Positions 18,525-34,265 of a stretch of DNA of 64,000 nt are shown piece by piece. The number at the start of each line of letters is the position of its first letter. The stretch's first letter is position 1. Source of the DNA: Variovorax boronicumulans. Lineage in GTDB: Bacteria; Pseudomonadota; Gammaproteobacteria; Burkholderiales; Burkholderiaceae_C. The notes under the pieces are model-generated. The model made no database searches, had not been told where the DNA came from, and worked only from the letters and a program-made list of their open reading frames with translations. A program made the position numbers and the translations under genes. Where the stretch lies: NCBI RefSeq assembly GCF_029892485.1, contig NZ_JARXVG010000003.1, forward strand, positions 434,001 through 498,000. The letters run 5' to 3'.

Positions 18525-19439
18525 ATGAAATCAGTGCATATCGATGCGATCGACCTCAACCTGCTGCGGTTGTTCGATGCGGTCTATCGCGCCCGCAACG
18601 TGAGCCGCGCGGCGGAGGCGCTGGGCCTCACCCAGCCGGCGGCCAGCCACGGCCTCACGCGGCTGCGGCTGCTGCTGGGCGACGCGCTCTTCACGCGCAG
18701 CCCCGGCGGTGTGGCGCCCACGCCGCGCGCGGAGCGGCTGGCGGTGTCGGTGCAGTCGGCGCTGGACACGCTGCAGCAGGCGCTGAGCGAGCCCGAGCGC
18801 TTCGAGCCGGCGGCCTCGCGCAAGCTGTTTCGCATCCACATGAGCGACATCGGGGAGGGCCGCTTCCTGCCGCCGCTGATGGCGCGGCTGCGCGAGCTGG
18901 CGCCGGGCGTGCGCGTGGAGACCATGCCGCTGGCCACCGGCGACATCGCCACCGCGCTGGACAGCGGCAAGGTCGACTTCGCCTTCGGCTTCCTGCCCCG
19001 GGTGAAGGACACCCAGCGCACCCAGCTGCTGAAAGACCGCTACATCGTGCTGCTGCGCAAGGGCCATCCCTTCGTCAAGCGCCGACGCAGCGGGCAGGCG
19101 CTGCTCGAGGCGCTGCAGGAGCTCGACTACGTGGCGGTGCGCACGCACGCCGACACGCTGCGCATCCTCCAGCTGCTGAACCTCGAAGACCGCCTGCGCC
19201 TGACGACCGAGCATTTCATGGTGCTGCCGGCCATCGTGCGCGCCACCGATCTCGCGGTGGTGATGCCGCGCAACATCGCGCGCGGCTTCGCGGAGGAGGG
19301 CGGCTACGCCATCGTCGAGCCGCCGTTTCCGCTGCGCGACTTCAGCGTGTCGCTGCACTGGAGCAAGCGCTTCGAGGCCGATCCGGCCAATCGGTGGCTG
19401 CGGCAGGTGATCACCGCACTTTTTTCCGAACGGCCATGA
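18525..19439 (+). CDS. LysR-family transcriptional regulator
   Basis: The 304-residue protein has an N-terminal winged helix-turn-helix (LNLLRLFDAVYRARNVSRAA then LGLTQPAASHGLTRLR) and a LysR effector domain. It is divergent from the ior/hydroxyacid-dehydrogenase/TRAP operon and probably controls it, perhaps with the imported acid or its oxoacid as inducer. The ATG at 18525 starts the HTH region; the frame extends upstream without family similarity. Confidence 0.88.
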   Translation: MKSVHIDAIDLNLLRLFDAVYRARNVSRAAEALGLTQPAASHGLTRLRLLLGDALFTRSPGGVAPTPRAERLAVSVQSALDTLQQALSEPERFEPAASRKLFRIHMSDIGEGRFLPPLMARLRELAPGVRVETMPLATGDIATALDSGKVDFAFGFLPRVKDTQRTQLLKDRYIVLLRKGHPFVKRRRSGQALLEALQELDYVAVRTHADTLRILQLLNLEDRLRLTTEHFMVLPAIVRATDLAVVMPRNIARGFAEEGGYAIVEPPFPLRDFSVSLHWSKRFEADPANRWLRQVITALFSERP

Positions 19440-19497
19440 AAGAAGTTCCGTCCGTTCATGCCGTGGTCAGGCTCGGCATGCGAGCATCGCGCCCGTC

Positions 19498-20751
19498 ATG
19501 AAGAAACGCATTCCCTCTTTCCTGCGCCACGTGGGCCCCGGTGTCGTCACCGGCGCGGCGGACGACGATCCGTCGGGCATCGCCACGTACACGCAGGCGG
19601 GGGCGCAGTTCGGCACCGGCCTGCTCTGGACCGTGTTTCTCTCGCTGCCCTTCATGGTGGCCATCCAGCTGGTGTCGGCGCGCATCGGCCGCGTCACCGG
19701 CAAAGGCGTGGCGGCCAACCTGCGCGAGCACATGCCGCGCAGTTTTCTCTTCGTGCTGGTGGTGCTGCTGGTGGTGGCCAACACCATCAACATCGCGGCC
19801 GACATCTCCGCCATGGGCGAGGCATTGAACCTCGTGGTGGGCGGCGGCGCGCACATCCATTCGCTGCTGTTCGGCGTGGTCACGGTGCTGCTGCAGGTGT
19901 TCGTGCCGTACCGCAAGCTCGCGCACATCCTCAAGTGGCTGACGCTCACGCTGTTCGCGTACGTGGCGGCGGTGTTCGTGGTGCAGGTGGAATGGGCAAG
20001 GGTGCTGCATGACCTGGTCGTGCCCCGGCTGCAATGGCGCGGTGACTACTGGATGATGATCGTCGCGCTGCTGGGCACCACCATCTCGCCCTACCTGTTC
20101 TTCTGGCAGGCCTCGCAGGAGGTCGAGGAGCTGCGCCTGAAGGGCGGACAGCGCGGCACCGACCATGAAGTGCGCCGCGACCTGCGGCGCGTGCGCCTGG
20201 ACACCTGGGTGGGCATGAGCTTCTCCAACCTCATCGCCTTCTTCGTGATGGTCGTCGGGGCCTCGGTGCTGTTCGCGGCCGGCGTGCACGACGTGACCTC
20301 GGCGGCGCAGGCGGCCGAGGCGCTGCGGCCGCTGGCCGGGGACTTCGCGTTCTGGCTCTTCGCAGGCGGCATCATCGCGACTGGCTTGCTCGCCGTTCCG
20401 GTGCTCGCCTCGTCGGCGGCCTATGCGGTGGCCGAGGCCTTCGGATGGGAAGAGGGGCTGGAGCGCCACTGGCGCGAGGCCAAGGAGTTCTACGCCATCA
20501 TCGCGGTCGCCACGCTGGTCGGCACCGCACTGGACTTCACCCCGATCGATCCGATGAAGGCGCTCTACTGGAGCGCCGTGATCAACGGCGTGGTGGCCGT
20601 GCCGATCATGGCGGCCATGATGGTCCTGGTGACGCGCGAGAAGGTGATGGGCGCCTTCACTTCGGGGCGCCGCATGCGCTGGCTGGGCTGGGGCGGCACC
20701 GCGCTGATGGGCCTGGCCGCGTTGATGATGGGGTGGGACCTGGTGCGCTGA
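19498..20751 (+). CDS. Nramp-family divalent cation transporter, non-canonical motif type
   Basis: The 417-residue protein has about 11 membrane helices. The first helix carries GAADDDPSGIATYTQAG instead of the canonical DPGN. The sixth carries TTISPYLFFWQASQE where true Nramp proteins have MPHN; the metal-selective Met is absent. This places it in a divergent Nramp-related branch whose substrates may be Mg2+ or others instead of Mn2+ and Fe2+. It stands alone, 58 bp after the LysR gene, and is followed by a terminator. Confidence 0.82.
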   Translation: MKKRIPSFLRHVGPGVVTGAADDDPSGIATYTQAGAQFGTGLLWTVFLSLPFMVAIQLVSARIGRVTGKGVAANLREHMPRSFLFVLVVLLVVANTINIAADISAMGEALNLVVGGGAHIHSLLFGVVTVLLQVFVPYRKLAHILKWLTLTLFAYVAAVFVVQVEWARVLHDLVVPRLQWRGDYWMMIVALLGTTISPYLFFWQASQEVEELRLKGGQRGTDHEVRRDLRRVRLDTWVGMSFSNLIAFFVMVVGASVLFAAGVHDVTSAAQAAEALRPLAGDFAFWLFAGGIIATGLLAVPVLASSAAYAVAEAFGWEEGLERHWREAKEFYAIIAVATLVGTALDFTPIDPMKALYWSAVINGVVAVPIMAAMMVLVTREKVMGAFTSGRRMRWLGWGGTALMGLAALMMGWDLVR

Positions 20752-20785
20752 GGCGCTGCGGAAAAACGTCTTTCGACAACCAAAG

Positions 20786-20812
20786 TACGCGCCGTGGAGC
20801 GCGTATTTTTTT
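20786..20812 (+). terminator. Rho-independent terminator after the Nramp-like gene
   Basis: A perfect 7-bp stem TACGCGC / GCGCGTA with a 6-base loop is followed directly by seven T. It separates the Nramp-like gene from the NRPS cluster. Confidence 0.85.
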
Positions 20813-21187
20813 GTCCGATGTGTTGTCGGGTGCGCGCGTTTATCACGCCGCCAAAATCCCCTACAAGCTTCATACCAAGTTGCTGCGTCGCAACATCATT
20901 CGGGGGCGAATGGCGCGCGAAATACGATGAAAGCCTTCGATTCCGGAAACCGCGATTCAGGTCGCCACTTCAGGATGAAATCTTTCGCGCTCAAAGGCGA
21001 TCGTGAAATATCTTCGCGCCAAAAAGCGTCGTTGAAATGATTGCAACCACTTGTACATTGGTCTGGCGATGTGAGCGAACTGCTGCCGCGGACCACCAGC
21101 GTTTTCCTTGACCGGCGGGTGAGCCACGCGTCCATTTCAGGCGCACATGCATCGTTGCCGATTTCATTCAAGACCCTGGAGAAGTGC
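20813..21187 (+). promoter_or_regulatory. Leader and promoter region of the NRPS cluster
   Basis: This 375-bp stretch has no convincing gene and is clearly richer in A and T than its surroundings (about 20860-21060). A possible sigma70 promoter is TTGAAA at 21032-21037, a 16-bp spacer, then TACATT at 21054-21059, giving a leader of roughly 120 bases. I see no riboswitch-like structure and no regulator gene adjacent to the cluster. Confidence 0.35.
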
Positions 21188-28663
<7,476 letters not shown>

Positions 28664-28674
28664 GAGCAAACCGA

Positions 28675-29994
28675 ATGGCACGCTATCTGATCGCAGCAAC
28701 CGCCTTGCCGGGCCATGTCCTGCCGATGCTGGCCATCGCGCAGCATCTGGTGAAGCAGGGGCACGAGGTGCGGGTGCACACCGCGAGCCAGTTCAAGGCG
28801 CAGTCTGAGGCGACCGGCGCGAGCTTCACGCCCTTCGAGCGCGCGATCGACTTCGACTACCGCGACCTCGACAAGCGCTTTCCCGAGCGCCAGCGCATCA
28901 CGTCCGCGCATGCGCAGATGTGCTTCGGCCTGAAGCACTTCTTCGCCGACGCCATGGCCGCGCAGCACGCGGGCCTGCGTTCGATACTGGAAGACTTCGA
29001 AGCCGACGCCATCCTGGTCGACACGATGTTCTGCGGCACCTTCCCGCTGCTGCTGGGCAAGGAGCGTGAAGACCGCCCGGCCATCGTCGGCATCGGCATC
29101 TCGGCGCTGCCGCTCTCCAGCTGCGACACCGCCTTCTTCGGCACCGCGCTGCCGCCGTCTTCCACGCCGGAAGGGCGGGTGCGCAACAAGGCGATGAACG
29201 CCAACCTCAAGCAGGCGATGTTCGGCGAGGTGCAGCGCTACTTCGACACGCTGCTCGCGCGCTCGGGCCTGCCCGCGCTGCCCGATTTCTTCGTCGATGC
29301 GATGGTGAAGCTGCCCGATCTGTACCTGCAGCTCACGGCGCCGTCGTTCGAGTACCCGCGCAGCGACCTGCCGGCCTCGGTGCACTTCGTCGGCCCGCTG
29401 CTCTCGCCCGCGAGCCGCGACTTCACGCCGCCCGACTGGTGGCACGAACTGGACGACGGCCGCTCGGTCGTGCTGGTCACGCAGGGCACGCTGGCCAACC
29501 AGAACCCGTCGCAACTGATCGGCCCGACGCTGCAGGCGCTGGCCGGCGACAAGAACATCCTCGTCATCGCCACCACCGGCGGCCCGGTGCCGCCCGCCCT
29601 GACCGCGAACCTGCCCGCCAATGCCCGCGTCGTGCCGTTCCTGCCCTACGACCGGCTGCTGCCCAAGCTGCACGCGATGGTCACTAACGGCGGCTACGGC
29701 TCGGTCAACCATGCGCTGAGCCTCGGCGTGCCGCTGGTGGTCGCCGGCACCTCCGAAGAGAAGCCCGAGATCGCCGCGCGCGTGGCCTGGTCGGGCGCGG
29801 GCATCAATCTCGCCACCGGCCAGCCGAGCGCCCGCCAGGTCGGCGACGCGGTGCGCAAGGTGCTGGGCAACTCCATCTATCGCCAGCGCGCGGCGGTGTT
29901 GCGCGAGGACTTCGCGTGCCATCGCGCGCTGACCGACATCGCAGGCGCCCTCGAGGCACTTCTGCAAACCGCCGCACCCGCGGAAATGGCTTGA
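28675..29994 (+). CDS. MGT-type glycosyltransferase (GT1), RhlB-like
   Basis: The 439-residue GT-B enzyme has the N-terminal acceptor domain typical of the family (LIAATALPGHVLPMLAIAQHL). The C-terminal nucleotide-sugar domain contains VLVTQGTLAN, VVPFLPYDRLLPKLHAMVTNGG and GYGSVNHALSLGVPLV, with Glu-Lys in place of the usual Asp-Gln in TSEEKPE. RhlB of rhamnolipid synthesis belongs to this family and transfers rhamnose to a hydroxy-fatty acid. The gene follows the NRPS stop by 11 bp with AGGAG in between. It probably attaches the first sugar to the lipopeptide. The donor is inferred from the RhlC-like gene nearby. Confidence 0.88.
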   Translation: MARYLIAATALPGHVLPMLAIAQHLVKQGHEVRVHTASQFKAQSEATGASFTPFERAIDFDYRDLDKRFPERQRITSAHAQMCFGLKHFFADAMAAQHAGLRSILEDFEADAILVDTMFCGTFPLLLGKEREDRPAIVGIGISALPLSSCDTAFFGTALPPSSTPEGRVRNKAMNANLKQAMFGEVQRYFDTLLARSGLPALPDFFVDAMVKLPDLYLQLTAPSFEYPRSDLPASVHFVGPLLSPASRDFTPPDWWHELDDGRSVVLVTQGTLANQNPSQLIGPTLQALAGDKNILVIATTGGPVPPALTANLPANARVVPFLPYDRLLPKLHAMVTNGGYGSVNHALSLGVPLVVAGTSEEKPEIAARVAWSGAGINLATGQPSARQVGDAVRKVLGNSIYRQRAAVLREDFACHRALTDIAGALEALLQTAAPAEMA

Positions 29995-30028
29995 GCCTGA
30001 ACCTCACAAGACAACAAGGAAATTCGAG

Positions 30029-30241
30029 ATGAGCAACCCGTTCGACGACAAGAACGCCAGCTTCCAGGTGCTGGTGAACGACGAGGGCCAGCATTCGCTG
30101 TGGCCCGCCTTCATCGCCGTGCCCCCCGGCTGGCAGGTGGCGCTGGCGCCGACCGACCGCGACGCCTGCAGCGCCTACATCGAGGCGAACTGGCAGGACA
30201 TGCGGCCGCGCTCGCTGGTGGCGGCCACGGCGGCCGGCTGA
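30029..30241 (+). CDS. MbtH-like NRPS accessory protein
   Basis: The 70-residue protein shows the family signature: NPFDD at the N-terminus, then HSLWPAF, PPGWQ, and the C-terminal WQDMRPRSL. MbtH proteins bind A domains and support their solubility and activity. One is present, so one or both A domains of the NRPS probably need it. It is placed between the two glycosyltransferase genes, an uncommon position, and is preceded by AAGGAAA. Confidence 0.95.
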   Translation: MSNPFDDKNASFQVLVNDEGQHSLWPAFIAVPPGWQVALAPTDRDACSAYIEANWQDMRPRSLVAATAAG

Positions 30242-30249
30242 CGCCGAGG

Positions 30250-31215
30250 ATGTCCATCCCGTTCGGTGCCGTCGTCGTCACCTATTTCCCGACCGGCGAG
30301 CAAGTGGCGAACCTGCATTCGCTGGCCGCCTCGTGCCCGCACCTCTGCGTGGTCGACAACACGCCGCAAAGGGGCGACTGGCATCGGGCGTTCGTCGATG
30401 CGGGCGTCTCCGTGCTGCACAACGGCAACCGCGGTGGCATCGCAGGCGCCTTCAACTGCGGCATCGTCGAACTCGAAGCGCGGGGCGCAGAACTCTTCTT
30501 CCTGCTCGACCAGGATTCCAAGCTGCCGCCCGGCTACTTCGACGCCATGTGCCAGGCTGCGATGGTGGCCCGGGAGCGGAAAGGCGAGGGCGAGGAGGGC
30601 GCGGCCTTCCTGATCGGCCCGCTCGTCCACGACACGAACCTGGACGCGCTGATCCCGCAGTTCGGCCTCCAGGGCAAGCGTGTCTATCAGTTCGACCTGC
30701 GGCAGCTTTTCACCGAACCGCTGGTGCGCTGCGCCTTCATGATTTCCTCGGGCTCCCTGATTTCGCGCGGCGCCTGGGCCAAGGTCGGCCGCTTCGACGA
30801 GCGTTACGTGATCGACCATGTGGACACCGACTACTGCATGCGCGCCCTGGGCCGCGAAGTGCCGCTCTACCTGAATCCGCACGTCGTGCTGCGGCACCAG
30901 ATCGGCGATATCCAGGCCAGGTCGCTGTTCGGCTGGAAGATCCATTTCATCAACTATCCGGCTGCGCGGCGCTACTACATCGCGCGCAATGCGCTGGACC
31001 TCTCGCGGGCGCATGTGCGCGCCTTCCCCGCGATCCTGTTCATCAACGTCTACACGCTCAAGCAGATCCTGCCCATGCTGATGTTCGAGCGCGACCGGCT
31101 GAAGAAGACCGTCGCGCTGGTGCTCGGCTGCTTCGATGGCCTGTTCGGTCGGCTCGGGGGCCTCGCCGAGGCGCATCCGCGCGTGGGCAAATACCTGATG
31201 AGCCGCAGCGATTGA
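30250..31215 (+). CDS. GT2 rhamnosyltransferase, RhlC-like
   Basis: The 321-residue GT-A enzyme has VVVTYFPTGEQV at the start, VVDNTP, HNGNRGGIAGAFNCGI and the DXD-type motif LLDQDSK. That motif and order are typical of the RhlC/RfbF rhamnosyltransferase family, which uses dTDP-L-rhamnose. IDHVDTDYCMRA is the expected catalytic region. It ends with a membrane-associated C-terminal helix region (FPAILFINVYTLKQILPML). It starts 8 bp after mbtH and its stop overlaps the start of the exporter gene. The likely job is adding a second rhamnose, as RhlC does in di-rhamnolipid. Confidence 0.88.
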   Translation: MSIPFGAVVVTYFPTGEQVANLHSLAASCPHLCVVDNTPQRGDWHRAFVDAGVSVLHNGNRGGIAGAFNCGIVELEARGAELFFLLDQDSKLPPGYFDAMCQAAMVARERKGEGEEGAAFLIGPLVHDTNLDALIPQFGLQGKRVYQFDLRQLFTEPLVRCAFMISSGSLISRGAWAKVGRFDERYVIDHVDTDYCMRALGREVPLYLNPHVVLRHQIGDIQARSLFGWKIHFINYPAARRYYIARNALDLSRAHVRAFPAILFINVYTLKQILPMLMFERDRLKKTVALVLGCFDGLFGRLGGLAEAHPRVGKYLMSRSD

Positions 31216-32471
31216 ACTCGACCCTTCCAGCGCCGCGCGTGCGCCGCGCCGCGCTCGCCTTCATCTTCGTGACCGTGCTGATCGATTTCATGGCGTTCGG
31301 CCTGATCCTGCCCGGCCTGCCGCACCTGGTGGAGCGGTTGGCCGGCGGCAGCACGGTGACGGCGGCGTACTGGATCGCGGTGTTCGGCACCGCGTTCGCG
31401 GCGATCCAGTTCGTGAGCTCGCCGATCCAGGGCGCGTTGTCCGACCGCTTCGGGCGGCGGCCGGTGATCCTTCTGTCATGCCTCGGGCTGGGCGCGGATT
31501 TCGTGTTCATGGCCTTGGCCAACAGCCTGCCGTGGCTGTTCGTCGGCAGGGTGGTGTCCGGCGTGTTCTCGGCCAGCTTCACCATCGCCAATGCCTACAT
31601 CGCCGATGTGACGCCGCCGGAGGAGCGCGCCCGCAGCTACGGCATCGTGGGCGCGGCCTTCGGCATGGGCCTGGTGTTCGGGCCGGTGCTCGGCGGGCAG
31701 CTGAGCCACATCGATCCGCGCCTGCCGTTCTGGTTCGCGGCCGGCTTGACGCTGCTCAGCTTCTGCTACGGATGGTTCGTGTTGCCCGAATCGCTGCCGC
31801 CCGAGCGGCGCAGCCGCAAGTTCGACTGGTCGCATGCCAACCCGGTCGGCTCGCTGGTGCTGCTCAGGCGCTATCCGCAGGTGTTCGGGCTGGCGGCGGT
31901 GATCTTCCTCGTGAACCTGGCCCAGTACGTCTATCCCAGCGTGTTCGTGCTGTTCGCCGACTACCGGTATCACTGGAAGGAAGACGCCGTGGGCTGGGTG
32001 CTCGGCGCGGTGGGCGTGCTCAGCGTGCTGGTCAATGCGCTGCTGATCGGGCCGGGCGTGAAGCGCTTCGGCGAGCGCCGCGCCTTGCTGTTTGGCATGG
32101 GTTTCGGCGTGCTCGGCTTCGTCGTCTACGGCTTGGCCGATGCCGGCTGGGTCCTTCTGGCCGCGCTGCCATTCGGCACCTTGCTGGCGTTCGCCGGGCC
32201 GGCGGCGCAGGCGCTGGTCACCCGGCAGGTCGGCGCCGCCGAGCAAGGCCGCATCCAGGGCGCGCTGACAAGTCTGGTGTCAGTGGCCGGCATCGTCGGG
32301 CCCGCGATGTTCGCCAGCAGCTTCGGCTATTTCATCGGCGAAGACGCGCCGGTGCACCTGCCGGGCGCGCCCTTCTTCATCGCCGCGGTCTTCCTGGGCA
32401 TCGGCACGCTGATCGCGTGGCGGTACGCACAGCCGAAGGCGACAGCGGCGGCGGTGCCCGAGCCGACCTGA
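31212..32471 (+). CDS. MFS exporter (TetA-like drug:proton antiporter family)
   Basis: The 419-residue protein has about 12 membrane helices. It has the MFS motif SDRFGRRPVILLS after helix 2 and the antiporter-type GPVLGGQLS in helix 5. The best start is TTG at 31212, inside the ATTGA overlap with the rhamnosyltransferase stop. There is no in-frame ATG before the first helix; a GTG at 31239 is the alternative. Gene order places it as the cluster's exporter, comparable to MFS genes next to rhlC in Burkholderia rhamnolipid clusters. The cluster ends here; 184 bp separates it from xdhA. Confidence 0.88.
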   Translation: MNSTLPAPRVRRAALAFIFVTVLIDFMAFGLILPGLPHLVERLAGGSTVTAAYWIAVFGTAFAAIQFVSSPIQGALSDRFGRRPVILLSCLGLGADFVFMALANSLPWLFVGRVVSGVFSASFTIANAYIADVTPPEERARSYGIVGAAFGMGLVFGPVLGGQLSHIDPRLPFWFAAGLTLLSFCYGWFVLPESLPPERRSRKFDWSHANPVGSLVLLRRYPQVFGLAAVIFLVNLAQYVYPSVFVLFADYRYHWKEDAVGWVLGAVGVLSVLVNALLIGPGVKRFGERRALLFGMGFGVLGFVVYGLADAGWVLLAALPFGTLLAFAGPAAQALVTRQVGAAEQGRIQGALTSLVSVAGIVGPAMFASSFGYFIGEDAPVHLPGAPFFIAAVFLGIGTLIAWRYAQPKATAAAVPEPT

Positions 32472-32554
32472 TACGGCGCAGGGGGCGAGCTGCGCCCATG
32501 GCCCGGGAATTGCTCGCTCTCTCCAGGGTTTCCCCCTAGGTCGCATACCCGCGC

Positions 32555-32587
32555 CCACATACGCAATATGGCTCCCGCGGTATGTGG
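32555..32587. promoter_or_regulatory. CCACATAC-N17-GTATGTGG inverted repeat, candidate xdh operator
   Basis: Perfect 8-bp arms at 32555-32562 and 32580-32587 lie 69 bp ahead of xdhA. The length and spacing suit a dimeric regulator binding site. The LysR gene after xdhB is the nearest candidate, but its own upstream palindrome is different in sequence. Confidence 0.4.
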
Positions 32588-32655
32588 CTTGCGGCCCAAG
32601 CGACTAACGTCCAGGCTTGGCCGGAAACACCGAGCCGCCCACGAACCCGAAGAGC

Positions 32656-34263
32656 ATGAGTACAGAGCCAAACAACATCCAGCCCGTCCGTTTTTTCCAT
32701 CGCGGCAAGATCGTCGACGTGAGCGGCGTGCACCCGACGCGCTCGGTGCTCGACTGGCTGCGCGAGGACGCGCACTGCACCGGCACCAAGGAAGGCTGCA
32801 ACGAGGGCGACTGCGGCGCCTGCACGGTGGTGATCGGCGAGCTGGCGACCGACGCCAACGCCCCCGGCGCGGTCGGCGGGCTGCAACTGCAGACGGTCAA
32901 CGCCTGCATCCAGTTTCTCCCCACGCTGCACGGCAAAGCGCTCTTCACGGTCGAAGACCTGAAGGCCCAGTGCGCCGCCCCGCCGTCGCCGGACAAGAAG
33001 CACCCCGTCCAGACGCTGCATCCGGTGCAGCAGGCGATGGTCGACTGCCACGGCTCCCAGTGCGGCTTCTGCACGCCGGGCTTCGTGATGTCGCTGTGGT
33101 CCACCTACGAGCATCACCAGGCCGAGGGCACGCAGCCCACGCGCCAGCAACTGGCCGACGACCTCTCGGGCAACCTCTGCCGCTGCACCGGCTACCGGCC
33201 GATCCTCGATGCGGGCCAGCGCATGTTCGACCTGCCGAGCGTGCGGCTCGACACCCGGCCCGTGGTGGCCGCGCTCACCGCGCTGCAGAACGACGGGCTC
33301 GACTATGCGGCGCCGCTCGGCGCCCGCATGGACCACTTCCACGCCCCCAAGACCATTGCCCAGCTTGCCGCACTGCGCGAGCAGAAGCCGCGCGCCCAGC
33401 TGCTCGCCGGCTCCACCGACGTCGGCCTCTGGGTCAACAAGCAGTTCCGCGACCTCGGCGACATCATCTATGTGGGCGACGTGGCCGAGATGAAGACCAT
33501 CGAAACGCGCGAGAACGACGAAGGCGGTGAGCTCTACATCGGCGCTGGCGCCTCGCTCGAATCCGCCTTCGAAGCGCTCGTGCAGCGCGTGCCCAGCCTG
33601 CAGGACGTGTGGCTGCGCTTCGCTTCCCCGCCCATCCGCCACGCGGGCACCATGGGCGGCAACGTGGCCAACGGCTCGCCCATCGGCGATTCGCCGCCGG
33701 TGCTGATGTCGCTCGATGCGCAGATCGAGCTGCGCCGCGGCGATGTGGTGCGCCGCATGCCGCTGCCCGACTTCTACATCGACTACATGAAGAACCAGCT
33801 GCAGCCCGGCGAGTTCGTGCAGGGGCTGGCGATTCCGCTGGCTGCCATGCGCCGCCAGGTGCGTGCCTACAAGATCAGCAAGCGTTTCGATTGCGACATC
33901 TCTGCGCTGTGCGCGGGCTTCGCGATCGAACTGGAGGAGGGCGGCGACACGGTGAAGGCTGTGCGCCTGGCCTTCGGCGGCATGGCCGCGACCGTCAAGC
34001 GCGCGGCGAACGCGGAAGCCGCCCTCGTCGGCAAGCCCTGGACGCAATCGAGCGTTGCCACCGCCAAGCTCGCGCTGGCGCAGGACTTCAAGCCCCTGTC
34101 GGACATGCGCGCCTCGGCCGACTACCGGCTGCAGGTGGCGCAGAACCTGATCCAGCGCCTCTGGCTCGAAACCCGCACCGAAGACGCGCTTTCGCTCGAA
34201 GAAACCAGCGTCTGGAGCGTGATGCCTCATGCCTCTGCCAAAGCGCAGGCGGAAGGAGTCTGA
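32656..34263 (+). CDS. xdhA: Xanthine dehydrogenase small subunit, FeS and FAD domains
   Basis: The 535-residue protein has an N-terminal 2Fe-2S domain (CNEGDCGACTVV), an all-helical second 2Fe-2S domain (CHGSQCGFC then CRCTGYRPIL), a linker, and the FAD domain with LLAGSTDVGLWV and GGNVANGSPIGDSPP. It passes electrons from the molybdenum centre in XdhB through FeS to FAD and NAD+. The ATG at 32656 begins family similarity. The next gene starts 2 bp after the stop. No xdhC follows xdhB here. Confidence 0.94.
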   Translation: MSTEPNNIQPVRFFHRGKIVDVSGVHPTRSVLDWLREDAHCTGTKEGCNEGDCGACTVVIGELATDANAPGAVGGLQLQTVNACIQFLPTLHGKALFTVEDLKAQCAAPPSPDKKHPVQTLHPVQQAMVDCHGSQCGFCTPGFVMSLWSTYEHHQAEGTQPTRQQLADDLSGNLCRCTGYRPILDAGQRMFDLPSVRLDTRPVVAALTALQNDGLDYAAPLGARMDHFHAPKTIAQLAALREQKPRAQLLAGSTDVGLWVNKQFRDLGDIIYVGDVAEMKTIETRENDEGGELYIGAGASLESAFEALVQRVPSLQDVWLRFASPPIRHAGTMGGNVANGSPIGDSPPVLMSLDAQIELRRGDVVRRMPLPDFYIDYMKNQLQPGEFVQGLAIPLAAMRRQVRAYKISKRFDCDISALCAGFAIELEEGGDTVKAVRLAFGGMAATVKRAANAEAALVGKPWTQSSVATAKLALAQDFKPLSDMRASADYRLQVAQNLIQRLWLETRTEDALSLEETSVWSVMPHASAKAQAEGV

Positions 34264-34265
34264 CC

